NCBI GenBank assembly: GCA_902386555.1
Contig: CABMJJ010000009.1
Span: 213,680-277,679 of the forward strand
Direction: 5' to 3'
DNA length: 64,000 nt
Source: Candidatus Bilamarchaeum dharawalense
Lineage (GTDB): Archaea > Micrarchaeota > Micrarchaeia > Anstonellales > Bilamarchaeaceae
The notes under the pieces were generated by a model. That model was given only the letters and a program-made list of their open reading frames with translations. It was not told the DNA's origin and made no database searches. Numbering within the stretch: position 1 is the stretch's first letter; the number at the start of each line of letters is the position of its first letter. Position numbers and translations under genes: made by a program. Shown one piece after another: positions 1 through 8,495 of this stretch.

Positions 1-396
1 GACTCGATCAATTGGTTTTGGAATGAATTTGGTCACACCGAATTTTGACTGGATGGAAATGGGAGTAATGAACTGGGCAATTTTTTCTTGAAGTGTTTTG
101 GTCTGAGCATAGGCAAAATCAATTGCCCGTATCTGCTGTTTTGTTAATTCGGAAGCTTGTTTTTCGATTTCTTCTTTTGGAATTTTTATATTTTCCATGT
201 TGAGACGGAATTTATCAAATTTAAGTGAATAGTCTGCCAATGCAGAAAATTGCCTTTGGTCCATATCTGCAAGTAAAAGTTTGACAGAATCAGAAACAGA
301 AGCAGAGGATCTATTTTTCAATTTAGAAATTTCATTATCATTAGAACGTCTGACTAACCAGCATGTGAAGTAAATCCCTTTCCAATTCCACCTCAT
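1..396 (-). CDS. hisD: Histidinol dehydrogenase, N-terminal part (cut by window edge)
   Basis: An open frame runs off the left edge on the minus strand; it is absent from the ORF track because it is incomplete. The translation carries the HisD N-terminal pattern: a basic segment, then ALADYSLKFDK, then an amphipathic helix ending near IDFAYAQTKTLQEKIAQF. HisD oxidises histidinol to histidine with NAD in the last steps of histidine synthesis. The ATG at 396 is the only in-frame ATG after the preceding stop, but the first 17 residues (rich in Trp and Cys) look unnatural, while another frame over the same bases reads like an amphipathic helix. A sequencing frameshift or a later start is possible. 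The catalytic residues lie outside the window. Confidence 0.72.
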   Translation of the reverse strand, partial: MRWNWKGIYFTCWLVRRSNDNEISKLKNRSSASVSDSVKLLLADMDQRQFSALADYSLKFDKFRLNMENIKIPKEEIEKQASELTKQQIRAIDFAYAQTKTLQEKIAQFITPISIQSKFGVTKFIPKPIDRV

Positions 397-468
397 TCAC
401 CATTTCATTCACCTTTTCATCAATTAAAGATTCCCACAAAATTCCCACTTGATTCCTGTGGCAAACAA

Positions 469-476
469 TTTATAAA
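469..476 (-). promoter_or_regulatory. TATA box for hisD
   Basis: TTTATAAA lies about 73 bases upstream of the hisD start on the minus strand. This predicts a transcript start near 445 and a leader of about 50 nt. The element is nearly symmetric, so its direction is inferred from gene position. Confidence 0.45.
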
Positions 477-505
477 GGTTTGTTTTCTGTGGTAAAAGAT
501 GTAAG

Positions 506-895
506 TTAAAGTTTTTTTATAGATACGACAGTGGCTCCCTTGGACAGGAGTTTTTTCCTCAATTTGACAACATCGTATTTTTCCTTGAAGGCCCCGATGA
601 CACGCCAGACCGCACCCTTGGTCCTCAATACGGAATGAGATTCGGTAACAATCAGGTCAAAACTATTCTCGTAAAGCACAGTGGCCAACCAGGCCAAAGT
701 TCCTGGTTTGTCATTCATGGTTATGGTTATTTGAAAAAGATTTTTCTCGGAATATTGACTTAGGATCAGGGCATTGTTGGCATCATCCAGTGAAACAAAA
801 ACAGGATCATTTTCTCTAAGTCCGATGGCTTCGCGAAACGATTTGGGGATAAGTGCCCGACCTTTTGAATCAAGGTTTGTTTTTTCAATCTTCAT
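506..895 (-). CDS. AbrB-like DNA-binding domain fused to ACT domain (copy 2)
   Basis: Residues 1-45 match a SpoVT/AbrB swapped-hairpin DNA-binding domain, with the SKGRALIPKSFREAIGL signature. Residues 53-129 match an ACT ligand-binding domain, including TMNDKPGTLAWLATVL. The likely role is a transcription regulator responding to a small ligand such as an amino acid; that is inferred from the fold pair. It lies 12 nt downstream of a close paralogue (908-1297) in the same direction, so both are probably one transcript, and hisD follows on the same strand. The two proteins are much more alike in the ACT half than in the DNA-binding half. Confidence 0.75.
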   Translation of the reverse strand: MKIEKTNLDSKGRALIPKSFREAIGLRENDPVFVSLDDANNALILSQYSEKNLFQITITMNDKPGTLAWLATVLYENSFDLIVTESHSVLRTKGAVWRVIGAFKEKYDVVKLRKKLLSKGATVVSIKKL

Positions 896-907
896 ATTTA
901 ACCCTCT

Positions 908-1297
908 TTAGAGATGGATGATGGTAACCGAAGTGGCACCATTTTTCAAAAGATCTTTTTTTAAGTCAGCAGTGGTTGGTTTACCTTTAAAAGTACCAAT
1001 TACCCGCCACCAGGCACCCTTGGTACGAACAATGGAATGGGCTTCAGTAAAAACAAGATCGAAGTGGTGTTCATATAAAACCGTGGCCAACCAGGCTAGA
1101 GTTCCGGGTTTGTCATTCATGGTGATTAGCATCTCATACAAATCCGTAGCGTCAAACTGACTGACCCTAAGCGATTTGTTTTGTTCATCGAGTAAAAGAA
1201 AAACAAAATCATTAACTTTGAGATTTAATGATTCCAAATAGTCGTGTGGAATTTGCAATCTTCCATTCGGACCTATTCTGGTTTTTACTATTTTCAT
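908..1297 (-). CDS. AbrB-like DNA-binding domain fused to ACT domain (copy 1)
   Basis: It has the same 129-residue length and architecture as the next gene: an AbrB-type hairpin (GPNGRLQIPHDYLESLNL) followed by an ACT domain containing MNDKPGTLAWLATVLYE. The stretch TMNDKPGTLAWLATVLYE is shared with the other copy. The pair looks like a tandem duplication whose DNA-binding halves have diverged, so they may form heterodimers or bind different sites. Target genes are unknown; the neighbouring MFS transporter and hisD on the same strand are candidates. Confidence 0.75.
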   Translation of the reverse strand: MKIVKTRIGPNGRLQIPHDYLESLNLKVNDFVFLLLDEQNKSLRVSQFDATDLYEMLITMNDKPGTLAWLATVLYEHHFDLVFTEAHSIVRTKGAWWRVIGTFKGKPTTADLKKDLLKNGATSVTIIHL

Positions 1298-1327
1298 AGA
1301 TATTTATCTCAATCCTAGTTTAAATTT

Positions 1328-2440
1328 TTATGTTACCTGGATTTTCTTTAATTTGATTAGTTCGAATAAAGCTGCATAGATAAGCATGGAAAAACCAACA
1401 AGCATAAGTGGGATCAGCAGACTACCTGTAATCAGATACAGAATAAGTGAGAATACACTCCCCACGCTCCTGCCAAGATTAAGCATTATTTCCCGCGAGT
1501 ACATTATTTCTGGCGGGCATTTTTTGAAATCAAGCATGAGTGCCAGGGGAAATGGAAAAAAGACAACACGGAAAAAGTTCACAAGAGAAACTGCAATGAA
1601 CCACCAAACAAGATCATTTACCGATGCGGCAAAGATGGTGGATAGGGCTACACCAATGGCAGAGATGATGATGAATTCTCTTCTTTGTTTTGACTTGTCA
1701 GATATTTTTGACAGGATAAAAGAGGATGCAATGGAAAGAATTGCCGCAAGTGAAATGAACAAACCAAAGTCAGCGGGCTTTGGAAAGTATTGTATTGAAA
1801 TTATGGTTATTAGAAATACCGGTGCAACTTGATAGAACCCTTCTAAAAAGATGAGAGTTCTGAACCCGGATAAAAGATTTAGGCTTTCACCAAGATGAAG
1901 TGAAACTTTTTTATGGGGAGCGAGTTTCCAAGCAACAATGGCGGCAATTGTAAGTAGAATTGCAGTACCAAGGAAAACATAGTTAAAACCGAATTGCTGT
2001 GCCAAAAGACCAGATAATGCAGGCATCATCAATCCAAGAATCATCATTATCGCATTGTAGAGAGAACTATGAGAGGCATTTTCTTTCTGAATAGAAAACC
2101 AGAAATAATTGAATGGAGTCCAAAATAGGAAAAAAGAAAGTGCACCAATTGCAAAAAGAAGAAATGCACCCACGACACCACCCAGCAGGACATAGGCAAG
2201 ATAGGCAATGGCAACTGAAAAAATACCAAGTGGGATGGAATTTTTAGAATCGTATTCTCTGAACACAAGCAGATAGATCAGAGGGATAAGATAATTAAAA
2301 ATTGACAAAAATAACATTTGTTCGAGCGAAAAACCCAGAGCTGCGAATGAAGGAAAAACAAGATAGCCTGAGAAGGCTAGACCTAAATTCCATAGTAAAA
2401 ATATGACAGTTAAACGCTGAAATTCGCTTGTAAGTTGCAT
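1328..2440 (-). CDS. MFS-type membrane transporter
   Basis: The 370-residue product is strongly hydrophobic with about 11-12 predicted membrane helices and a central loop near residues 175-190 (APHKKVSLHLGES), as in major facilitator proteins. No substrate motif is recognisable. It is slightly shorter than the usual 400 residues. It lies 30 nt upstream of the two AbrB-ACT genes on the same strand, so it may be co-transcribed with them. This suggests, without proving, that the regulators sense its substrate. Confidence 0.7.
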   Translation of the reverse strand: MQLTSEFQRLTVIFLLWNLGLAFSGYLVFPSFAALGFSLEQMLFLSIFNYLIPLIYLLVFREYDSKNSIPLGIFSVAIAYLAYVLLGGVVGAFLLFAIGALSFFLFWTPFNYFWFSIQKENASHSSLYNAIMMILGLMMPALSGLLAQQFGFNYVFLGTAILLTIAAIVAWKLAPHKKVSLHLGESLNLLSGFRTLIFLEGFYQVAPVFLITIISIQYFPKPADFGLFISLAAILSIASSFILSKISDKSKQRREFIIISAIGVALSTIFAASVNDLVWWFIAVSLVNFFRVVFFPFPLALMLDFKKCPPEIMYSREIMLNLGRSVGSVFSLILYLITGSLLIPLMLVGFSMLIYAALFELIKLKKIQVT

Positions 2441-2505
2441 AGTTTCACTCTTTTAGGATAAGCTTTTGTTTTTATTAGTTTCTCACAAGAATAATCTTGC
2501 TTCTC

Positions 2506-2578
2506 AGCCCCGTCGTCTAGTGGTCAAGGATAGGAGGCTCTGGACCTCTTGACAGCGGTTCGAATCCGCTCGGGTCTA
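2506..2578 (+). tRNA. tRNA-Gln (CTG)
   Basis: A full cloverleaf of 73 nt can be drawn. The D arm is of GTC/GAT type, the anticodon stem GGAGG/CCTCT holds loop CTCTGGA (anticodon CTG), and the T arm is AGCGG/CCGCT with loop TTCGAAT. The acceptor AGCCCCG/CGGGTCT has a C-U mismatch at the third pair, unusual for a functional tRNA. No intron is seen. Its last three bases overlap the stop codon of the convergent gene. Confidence 0.88.
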
Positions 2579-2995
2579 TTTTGTTCCATTCCCAGTTGTA
2601 ATGCCAGCAATCTGATCGTAATAGGGCTGAATGGCATCACCAAAGGTAAATGAAGCAGCCATAACAAACGAGACAGTCGAGTTAACTATTCTAGTAAGAA
2701 TAGACATGGAGGGATCACGATCATCACCTGCAACCAGTTTATCTGTTGGTACCTGTTCTCGGACCAGTTTGTATAGCGGAACCGCAGTTTCCAAAGCAGA
2801 TCTAACCTGTTCCAGCGTTGGTTTTTTCCCGTTTGGCCTGATGAGTGAGGGCGTAACACGATCTATTTCTACACAGGACTCCTTCATTCTGCTTAGTTCT
2901 TTAGAAAGTGCCAGCCTAGCAGCTGGCGGAAGATCACTGAAACGTACGGCAGATTTTTGATGAGCTGGTCTAGATGTTGGTAAAGCTGCACCCAT
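2576..2995 (-). CDS. Hypothetical protein, 139 aa
   Basis: I do not recognise this protein. It has a Pro/Ala/Ser-rich N terminus, then a mostly helical body with mixed charge and a moderately hydrophobic segment near residues 107-122 (SFVMAASFTFGDAIQP). A TATA-like CATATTTAAAAGG lies about 27 nt upstream of the ATG, which supports a leaderless transcript and this start. Its stop codon overlaps the 3' end of tRNA-Gln by three bases. Confidence 0.55.
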   Translation of the reverse strand: MGAALPTSRPAHQKSAVRFSDLPPAARLALSKELSRMKESCVEIDRVTPSLIRPNGKKPTLEQVRSALETAVPLYKLVREQVPTDKLVAGDDRDPSMSILTRIVNSTVSFVMAASFTFGDAIQPYYDQIAGITTGNGTK

Positions 2996-3073
2996 AAGAA
3001 TATATCAATAGTAACACCTTTTAAATATGATTACTTACGGATTAAAAAGGATTATCTTCCCATCTAAGCCTAA

Positions 3074-3481
3074 ATGACTCCTATCGAGAGTATTAGTGAT
3101 AGCCTAGCTTCTGCAGAATGGGATGCACTAGCGCATGCCCTGAAAAAAGTGAACATTGGCATACAAGGAAATGATGCGGGTGCAAAAAAATTACGCGCTG
3201 AACTCGGTATTGTTAGGATGATCATGTATGAAGAGATAAGAGAGTGGAATGGAAATAACACCATAGACCTGGCTTTTTTCGTAGCCTCTTTCAAAACCAT
3301 AAGAAAACTGGAAAAGCAATTCGAAAAACGCGGGATTAAAAAGAATGAATTCATGTTATTTCTTAGGCTTCTGTTTTATAAATTTAAAAAGCAGAAGATA
3401 GTAGCAGTAAAACCGCTGGAAAAGATGGGCGAGTTTAAAAAAATGAAGGGGGTAGTGGAGCATGGCTATGGTCTTATATGA
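3074..3481 (+). CDS. Hypothetical basic helical protein, 135 aa
   Basis: No family is recognised. The product is predicted mostly helical, with a strongly basic C-terminal third (KFKKQKIVAVKPLEK). A TATA-like GATTAAAAAGG about 29 nt upstream fits a leaderless start. Its 3' end overlaps the start of the PGI gene by 20 nt, so the two are probably translationally linked. Confidence 0.55.
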   Translation: MTPIESISDSLASAEWDALAHALKKVNIGIQGNDAGAKKLRAELGIVRMIMYEEIREWNGNNTIDLAFFVASFKTIRKLEKQFEKRGIKKNEFMLFLRLLFYKFKKQKIVAVKPLEKMGEFKKMKGVVEHGYGLI

Positions 3482-4178
3482 AAAACCTCTCCACATTGAA
3501 GTGGTTGGGACTAATCTTTTGGTAAATGGACAGCACCACCATAAATCAGTTCGACTTCTGGGCCAAATGAAAAGAACACTGATGAACCCAGTGGAAGGCA
3601 ACCTTAATCCGGAAATGTATTACATGTTTAGAAATGTCTATCTAACTCATGATATTAGATATGACATAACGCTAATCCTGCCCATCGATATAAACGGTGA
3701 ATGCGCAAAAACCTATGGACACTACCACCCAGCAACTGAGAATGGCTTGGCCTATCCTGAAGTTTACCAGGTCCTAAAGGGCGAAGCAGTTTTCCTATTA
3801 CAGAAACCTAACAAAAACGGAAGCGTGGATACCATATTGATCCATGCTAAAGAAAAGGAAGTGCTTCTTATGCCTCCGGGATATGGACATGTATCGATAA
3901 ACCCAGGTGAGGAAGTACTTGTTCTAAGCAATGTTGTTTATGATAAATTCGAATCCATCTACAGCGATTTTGAAGATAATAGGGGTGGTGCCTATTACTA
4001 TCTCAAAGGTGGAGAAGTAGTTCAAAACTCTAATTACATTGTTCAAAGAAACGAAAGGTTGACAACTCAACAGTTGAATGAGAGATATAAATTCTCATGT
4101 AATGATATCCTGAAGGAATTTCACGATCACCCAAAGCAATTCGAATTTCTTGCTAAACCAGAATTACTTGGGAAGTAA
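3462..4178 (+). CDS. pgiA: Cupin-type glucose-6-phosphate isomerase
   Basis: This matches the archaeal cupin phosphoglucose isomerase, a metal enzyme interconverting glucose 6-phosphate and fructose 6-phosphate and unrelated to the classical PGI fold. The cupin motif is visible: GHYHP at residues 86-90 with metal ligands His87 and His89, PEVYQVLKG at 99-107 supplying Glu100, and a late His143 in GYGHVSINPG. Length (238) is slightly above the usual 190-220. A second ATG six bases on (3468) is equally possible. The gene overlaps the upstream hypothetical gene and is followed after 5 nt by an ABC transporter. Confidence 0.88.
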   Translation: MAMVLYEKPLHIEVVGTNLLVNGQHHHKSVRLLGQMKRTLMNPVEGNLNPEMYYMFRNVYLTHDIRYDITLILPIDINGECAKTYGHYHPATENGLAYPEVYQVLKGEAVFLLQKPNKNGSVDTILIHAKEKEVLLMPPGYGHVSINPGEEVLVLSNVVYDKFESIYSDFEDNRGGAYYYLKGGEVVQNSNYIVQRNERLTTQQLNERYKFSCNDILKEFHDHPKQFEFLAKPELLGK

Positions 4179-4183
4179 AGAGA

Positions 4184-4981
4184 TTGCAGGCGATACCAAT
4201 AACATTAGCGATAGATGTACTGAATCTTTCAAAAAAATACGGTGACGTAGTCGCAGTGGACAACATCTCATTCAAAGTAAAGCAAGGATCAGTATTTGCT
4301 TTCCTTGGACCAAATGGAGCTGGAAAGAGTACCACCATCAAGATGCTAACCACCCTTCTTGTTCCGACCAATGGTACTGTGACCCTCAATGGTTTTGATG
4401 TGGCCAAAAAATCAAACGAAGTGAGAAAGAATTTCGGCATAGTATTCCAGGATCCTTCACTGGATGATGATCTTACCGCCTATGAGAATATGGAACTTCA
4501 TGGAGTACTTTACAAGGTTGACAACATGAAGGAACGGATCGAGCAGTTATTGACATTTGTAGAATTATGGGACAGAAAAAATTCCCCGGTCAAAACTTTT
4601 TCAGGTGGAATGAAACGCAGACTGGAGATCGCACGCGGACTTATGCACCATCCAAAGATATTGTTCTTGGATGAGCCAACTCTGGGCCTTGACCCCCAGA
4701 CAAGAAATCACATTTGGAATTACATTAGCAAAATGAATAGGGAAGATGGCACCACGATTTTTTTCACAACCCATTACATGGAAGAAGCTGAGAAAGTTGC
4801 TGATGAAATAGTAATAATTGATCAAGGAAAAATTATAGCTCAGGGAACAAGCACAGAGTTAAAAGCAAAAACAAAGACAAACTCGCTTGAAGACGCGTTC
4901 ATTGACCTTACCGGACACGACATCAGGCCTGAAGAAGCACCGAAAAATGCACGTATGCGGGCATGGCATGGAAGGAGATAG
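4184..4981 (+). CDS. ABC transporter ATPase (DrrA/ABC-2 exporter type)
   Basis: The ATPase has Walker A GPNGAGKST (42-50), Q-loop FQD (88-90), signature SGGMKRR (140-146), Walker B ILFLDEPT (159-166) and H-loop TTH. The C-terminal tail of about 60 residues is typical of DrrA-like subunits. It powers the permease encoded one base downstream. The start is a TTG at 4184; no in-frame ATG lies before the conserved fold. The substrate is unknown: this family exports drugs, lipids or polysaccharide parts. Confidence 0.88.
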   Translation: MQAIPITLAIDVLNLSKKYGDVVAVDNISFKVKQGSVFAFLGPNGAGKSTTIKMLTTLLVPTNGTVTLNGFDVAKKSNEVRKNFGIVFQDPSLDDDLTAYENMELHGVLYKVDNMKERIEQLLTFVELWDRKNSPVKTFSGGMKRRLEIARGLMHHPKILFLDEPTLGLDPQTRNHIWNYISKMNREDGTTIFFTTHYMEEAEKVADEIVIIDQGKIIAQGTSTELKAKTKTNSLEDAFIDLTGHDIRPEEAPKNARMRAWHGRR

Positions 4982-4982
4982 C

Positions 4983-5726
4983 ATGAATACCATCACCATT
5001 CTTTGGCTAAGGCAATTGAAGAAATATTTCAGATCACGATCAAGACTTATTGGGTCCATAGGTCAACCTTTACTTTTCCTTATTGCACTTGGTTTTGGAT
5101 TCGGACCAACCTTCCAGGCAGCAGGCGAAGGAAATTATATGAATTTCCTAGCCCCAGGTATCATTGCCATGAGCATTCTTTTCACGGCAATGTTTTCTGG
5201 AATAGAAATTATTTGGGATAGACAGTTCGGATTTCTGAAGGAAACTCTTGTAGCTCCAGTATCGCGCTATGAGATAATGATTGGCAGGACACTGGGTGGT
5301 GCGACCATTGCTCTGTGCCAGGGCACGATAGTGTTTTTTATTGCCATGTTGGTGGGATTCACTCCAAATCTAGTCATGCTCCCATTTGCATTTGTGTTTG
5401 CCCTACTGATATCATTGTTTTTCACAGCATTTGGTACTGCAATTGCGTCTGCGCTTGATGATATGCAGGGTTTTCAATTAATTATGAATTTTTTGATAAT
5501 GCCGATTTTCTTCCTATCTGGCGCATTGTTTCCACTCAAGGATCTGCCTGAAGTGATCTATTATATTACATTAATCGACCCGCTTACCTATGGAGTGGAT
5601 GGTCTGCGTGGAACTCTAGGTGCAGTAACACAATTCGGTCTATTGACAGACTTCACTGTTCTTGGGATTGCCACTGTAATTACATTGGCAGTTGGAAGCT
5701 ACTTGTTTTCTAGGATACAAGTTTAA
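4983..5726 (+). CDS. ABC-2 type permease
   Basis: The protein has six predicted membrane helices with the ABC-2 layout, including a region like FGFLKETLVAPVSRYEIMIGRTLGG and the C-terminal FLSGALFPLKDLP element. The track starts it at 4887, but GGAG lies seven bases before the ATG at 4983 and the partner ATPase stops at 4981, so 4983 (247 aa) is the better start. It forms the membrane channel of the exporter with the preceding ATPase. The gene ends two bases from the convergent alaS. Confidence 0.88.
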   Translation: MNTITILWLRQLKKYFRSRSRLIGSIGQPLLFLIALGFGFGPTFQAAGEGNYMNFLAPGIIAMSILFTAMFSGIEIIWDRQFGFLKETLVAPVSRYEIMIGRTLGGATIALCQGTIVFFIAMLVGFTPNLVMLPFAFVFALLISLFFTAFGTAIASALDDMQGFQLIMNFLIMPIFFLSGALFPLKDLPEVIYYITLIDPLTYGVDGLRGTLGAVTQFGLLTDFTVLGIATVITLAVGSYLFSRIQV

Positions 5727-5727
5727 T

Positions 5728-8412
5728 CTACAATTTCACCATTTCAACTTTTTTCGTCCTTCCCTGGGCGATTCTATCGCTTCCGCCACCAGAACCACCA
5801 AGTTCTTTCAGCACTTTTTCCAATAACAGTTTGGCACTGGCACCAGAATGCTTGCCAGCTGCGCAAACAAGATTACCATGTTTGTTTATAACACAGGCAG
5901 CTGCCTTATCGCTTTCAGCTATTTTTAGAGCCAGCTTTCTAAGTGAAGATTCATCTAGATCAAGAACTTTCATTATTGGTTTGCCTGCATGATCCTCGAT
6001 AACACATTTGGCCTCATCCTTAACTAGAACTTCTTCCAGGGATTCGATTTTCTTTCTTTGTTCTTTCCATTCCTCAAAAAATCTTTCAATGGTCTTTACC
6101 AGTTCGCTCTCGGAAACACTAACCGTATTTGCAGCCTGTTGTAAAAGCTGTTCTTTTTCCTGCATGTAGGCAATGGCAACCGAACCACATTTGTAGGTAA
6201 TTCGTTCAATTCCATCCTGCACACTTTCTCTTCTTACAATCTTGAAGCAGCCTATTTCGCCAGTGGTATTGAGCATGGTGTGAGTACCACCACAGGCTTC
6301 ATGATCAATGTTGCCAATGCTAACAACGCGAATTTCCTTTCCAGGAACTGCACCACCCTGGTACAGAGTGAAACCATATTTTGCTTCTGCCTGGGTTCTG
6401 GGTAAAATTTCAGTGGTAATTGGCATGTTCTGCATGATGTATTCATTTACTTTTTGTTCAATCCTACCAAGCTCTTCATTGGTTATTTTTTTGTAGTGGG
6501 TAACATCAAGATGGCCCTTCTCCTCGTCTTTATAGGACCCGCCTTGCCAAATATGAGAACCCAGAATTTCTCTGCAGGCTGCATTTACCATGTGTGCTGC
6601 GGTGTGATGTCGGGTGATGGTTTTTCTGCGCCCAACATCAACCATCCCTTTTACCTCATCACCCACAGCGAATTGGGATGGATCTTCCACTTCATGGAGT
6701 ATAACGCCTGCTTGTCGTGTGACAAACTTAACCTTCGCTTGGTTAAGTGTTCCGCCATCAGCAACCTGGCCTCCGCCTTCAGGATAGAATGCAGTGCGAT
6801 CAAGCACCACATATTTTCCCTTTACAATGCCTATTATTCCAGCATCGAATTCTCCCTGCTTATCATAGTAGAGGGACTCTGTCTTGGGAAGGTTCATGAC
6901 ATCAGATGCAAGAATCTTAACTTGTTGATTTTCCATGATTTTTTCTTCGCCTTCTCCTGCACGAACCTGTGCATAGAAATTTCCTGGGACTTCTACGTCA
7001 ACATCATTTTCCTTGGCAACTTCTTGAACTGCTTCTGGTGGAATACCCTGGCTTTTGTAAAGCGTAATTAGTTCATTGGGTGGAATTTTTCCTCCTTTTG
7101 ATTTTTTCACAAGGTTTGTAACTATTGTTTTTGCTTTTTCCTTGGTTGCCTGATATCTTTTTTGCTCTTCAGCAATAACATCTATGGTTGTATCGACACC
7201 ACTCTGCAAATGAGGGAATATGTATTCTAAGAAATCTGCATGACCCTGAATAATTTTTGCATAATCCAGATCATAGCCGAATCTGGATTGGAAACCGAAT
7301 GTACGTCTTAGTAGCATTCTGAGATTGTATCCTCCCCCGGAATTACTTGGGAGCATACCGTCAGTAACAGTAAACAACAGAGTGCACAGATGATCAGCGG
7401 ATGCATAGAGGGCCTGAAGTGGTTCCAAGGTCTCAAATAATTCTTTTTTGCTAACACCAAGAACAGCAGCAATCCTTTCCTTTTCTTTTTCCAAATCTGG
7501 AACTTCATCTTCATTAAGACTACCAGAAATCTTTGCAAACCTAACAAAAAATTCCCTATCTATCTTAACCCCGGCTTTTTTCTTCATGTTTTCGATAACT
7601 GGGCCAAAAACAACTTCATAACTGGTTGGTTCGCCAGAGGTAATCCAGGCAAGTCGGCTAAGACCTGCACCCATATCAATTACCTTGGTATTCAATTCCT
7701 TTGGACCCTTGGGAGTTACTGCATATTGCATAAAGACACAGTTTCCAAGCTCCAGTCCTCGGACAAAATATTCAATGCATGGACCGAAATTTCCTCCCCC
7801 GGCCCAAACATCTTCCTGGAACACTATTTCCTCTTCTGGAATGCCCAGTGCCTTGAGATAGTTAAGATCATGGGTGAGGGCTTCTTCCTTCCAATAAAAA
7901 TTGCCTGTTTTTTTTGTGTTAAACGCGTGCTGCCCTATCATGACAAAATTTGTGTAATGTCTTCCACTCACACCAACATTGCTAATGTCAGAGAAACGAA
8001 TGCATGGCTGGGGAACAATCAATGGATTGTGGGGTGGGTCCAGTTCACCATTCACAACGTAGGGTTGGAAATCATTGATGGATGCAATGGTAAAATAAAG
8101 ATCATCTCGCCACCGTGCCACTGTGGGGTAGGGTTTCACATAGCCATGGCCAGAATCCTTGAAATATTTCTCAATAACCTTCCAGGTATCAACATAACCA
8201 AGTTTCTTTTTTACAGGGGTGGAACCTATGAATTGATAGCCAATACAGGATGGATCACCACACTGGTCTCGGATGTCTTTGGTCCAGAACATTCTGGCGC
8301 ATTTTTTACATTTTTGTCTTTTGAAACCCCTTTGGATAAGAACATCGAGTTTGTAGTGTTTTTCCCATTCTGCAGCAAATTCTTTACGAAGCTGATTTTT
8401 GTCAACATCCAT
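5728..8412 (-). CDS. alaS: Alanyl-tRNA synthetase, archaeal type
   Basis: This class II synthetase (894 aa from ATG 8412) charges tRNA-Ala. The archaeal N-terminal zinc-binding extension is visible (CKKCARMFW then CGDPSC). The catalytic core follows, then the editing domain with HHTAAH and ACGGTH zinc ligands, and the C-terminal DHHA1-like domain ending near GGSGGGSDRIAQGR. The track extends to 8646, but the family alignment begins at MDVDKNQLRKEF. The window also carries a free-standing AlaX editing protein and two tRNA-Ala genes, both with the G3-U70 pair this enzyme recognises. Confidence 0.95.
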   Translation of the reverse strand: MDVDKNQLRKEFAAEWEKHYKLDVLIQRGFKRQKCKKCARMFWTKDIRDQCGDPSCIGYQFIGSTPVKKKLGYVDTWKVIEKYFKDSGHGYVKPYPTVARWRDDLYFTIASINDFQPYVVNGELDPPHNPLIVPQPCIRFSDISNVGVSGRHYTNFVMIGQHAFNTKKTGNFYWKEEALTHDLNYLKALGIPEEEIVFQEDVWAGGGNFGPCIEYFVRGLELGNCVFMQYAVTPKGPKELNTKVIDMGAGLSRLAWITSGEPTSYEVVFGPVIENMKKKAGVKIDREFFVRFAKISGSLNEDEVPDLEKEKERIAAVLGVSKKELFETLEPLQALYASADHLCTLLFTVTDGMLPSNSGGGYNLRMLLRRTFGFQSRFGYDLDYAKIIQGHADFLEYIFPHLQSGVDTTIDVIAEEQKRYQATKEKAKTIVTNLVKKSKGGKIPPNELITLYKSQGIPPEAVQEVAKENDVDVEVPGNFYAQVRAGEGEEKIMENQQVKILASDVMNLPKTESLYYDKQGEFDAGIIGIVKGKYVVLDRTAFYPEGGGQVADGGTLNQAKVKFVTRQAGVILHEVEDPSQFAVGDEVKGMVDVGRRKTITRHHTAAHMVNAACREILGSHIWQGGSYKDEEKGHLDVTHYKKITNEELGRIEQKVNEYIMQNMPITTEILPRTQAEAKYGFTLYQGGAVPGKEIRVVSIGNIDHEACGGTHTMLNTTGEIGCFKIVRRESVQDGIERITYKCGSVAIAYMQEKEQLLQQAANTVSVSESELVKTIERFFEEWKEQRKKIESLEEVLVKDEAKCVIEDHAGKPIMKVLDLDESSLRKLALKIAESDKAAACVINKHGNLVCAAGKHSGASAKLLLEKVLKELGGSGGGSDRIAQGRTKKVEMVKL

Positions 8413-8495
8413 GTGAAACCCCTTGAATAGTAGTTTAGAATCTACCAAAAACTTTAACCAAACAAATTTAACTTCTTTTGTGTTTTTCTTAAACC

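Noticed and set aside
469-476. TATA at 469-476 serving the plus strand
   Set aside because: The element is symmetric, but no plus-strand gene begins within about 60 bases, while hisD lies correctly on the minus strand.
6454-8430. Two long plus-strand ORFs (205 and 234 aa) inside alaS
   Set aside because: They are shadows on the opposite strand of a strongly conserved synthetase gene, with no start signals or known domains.
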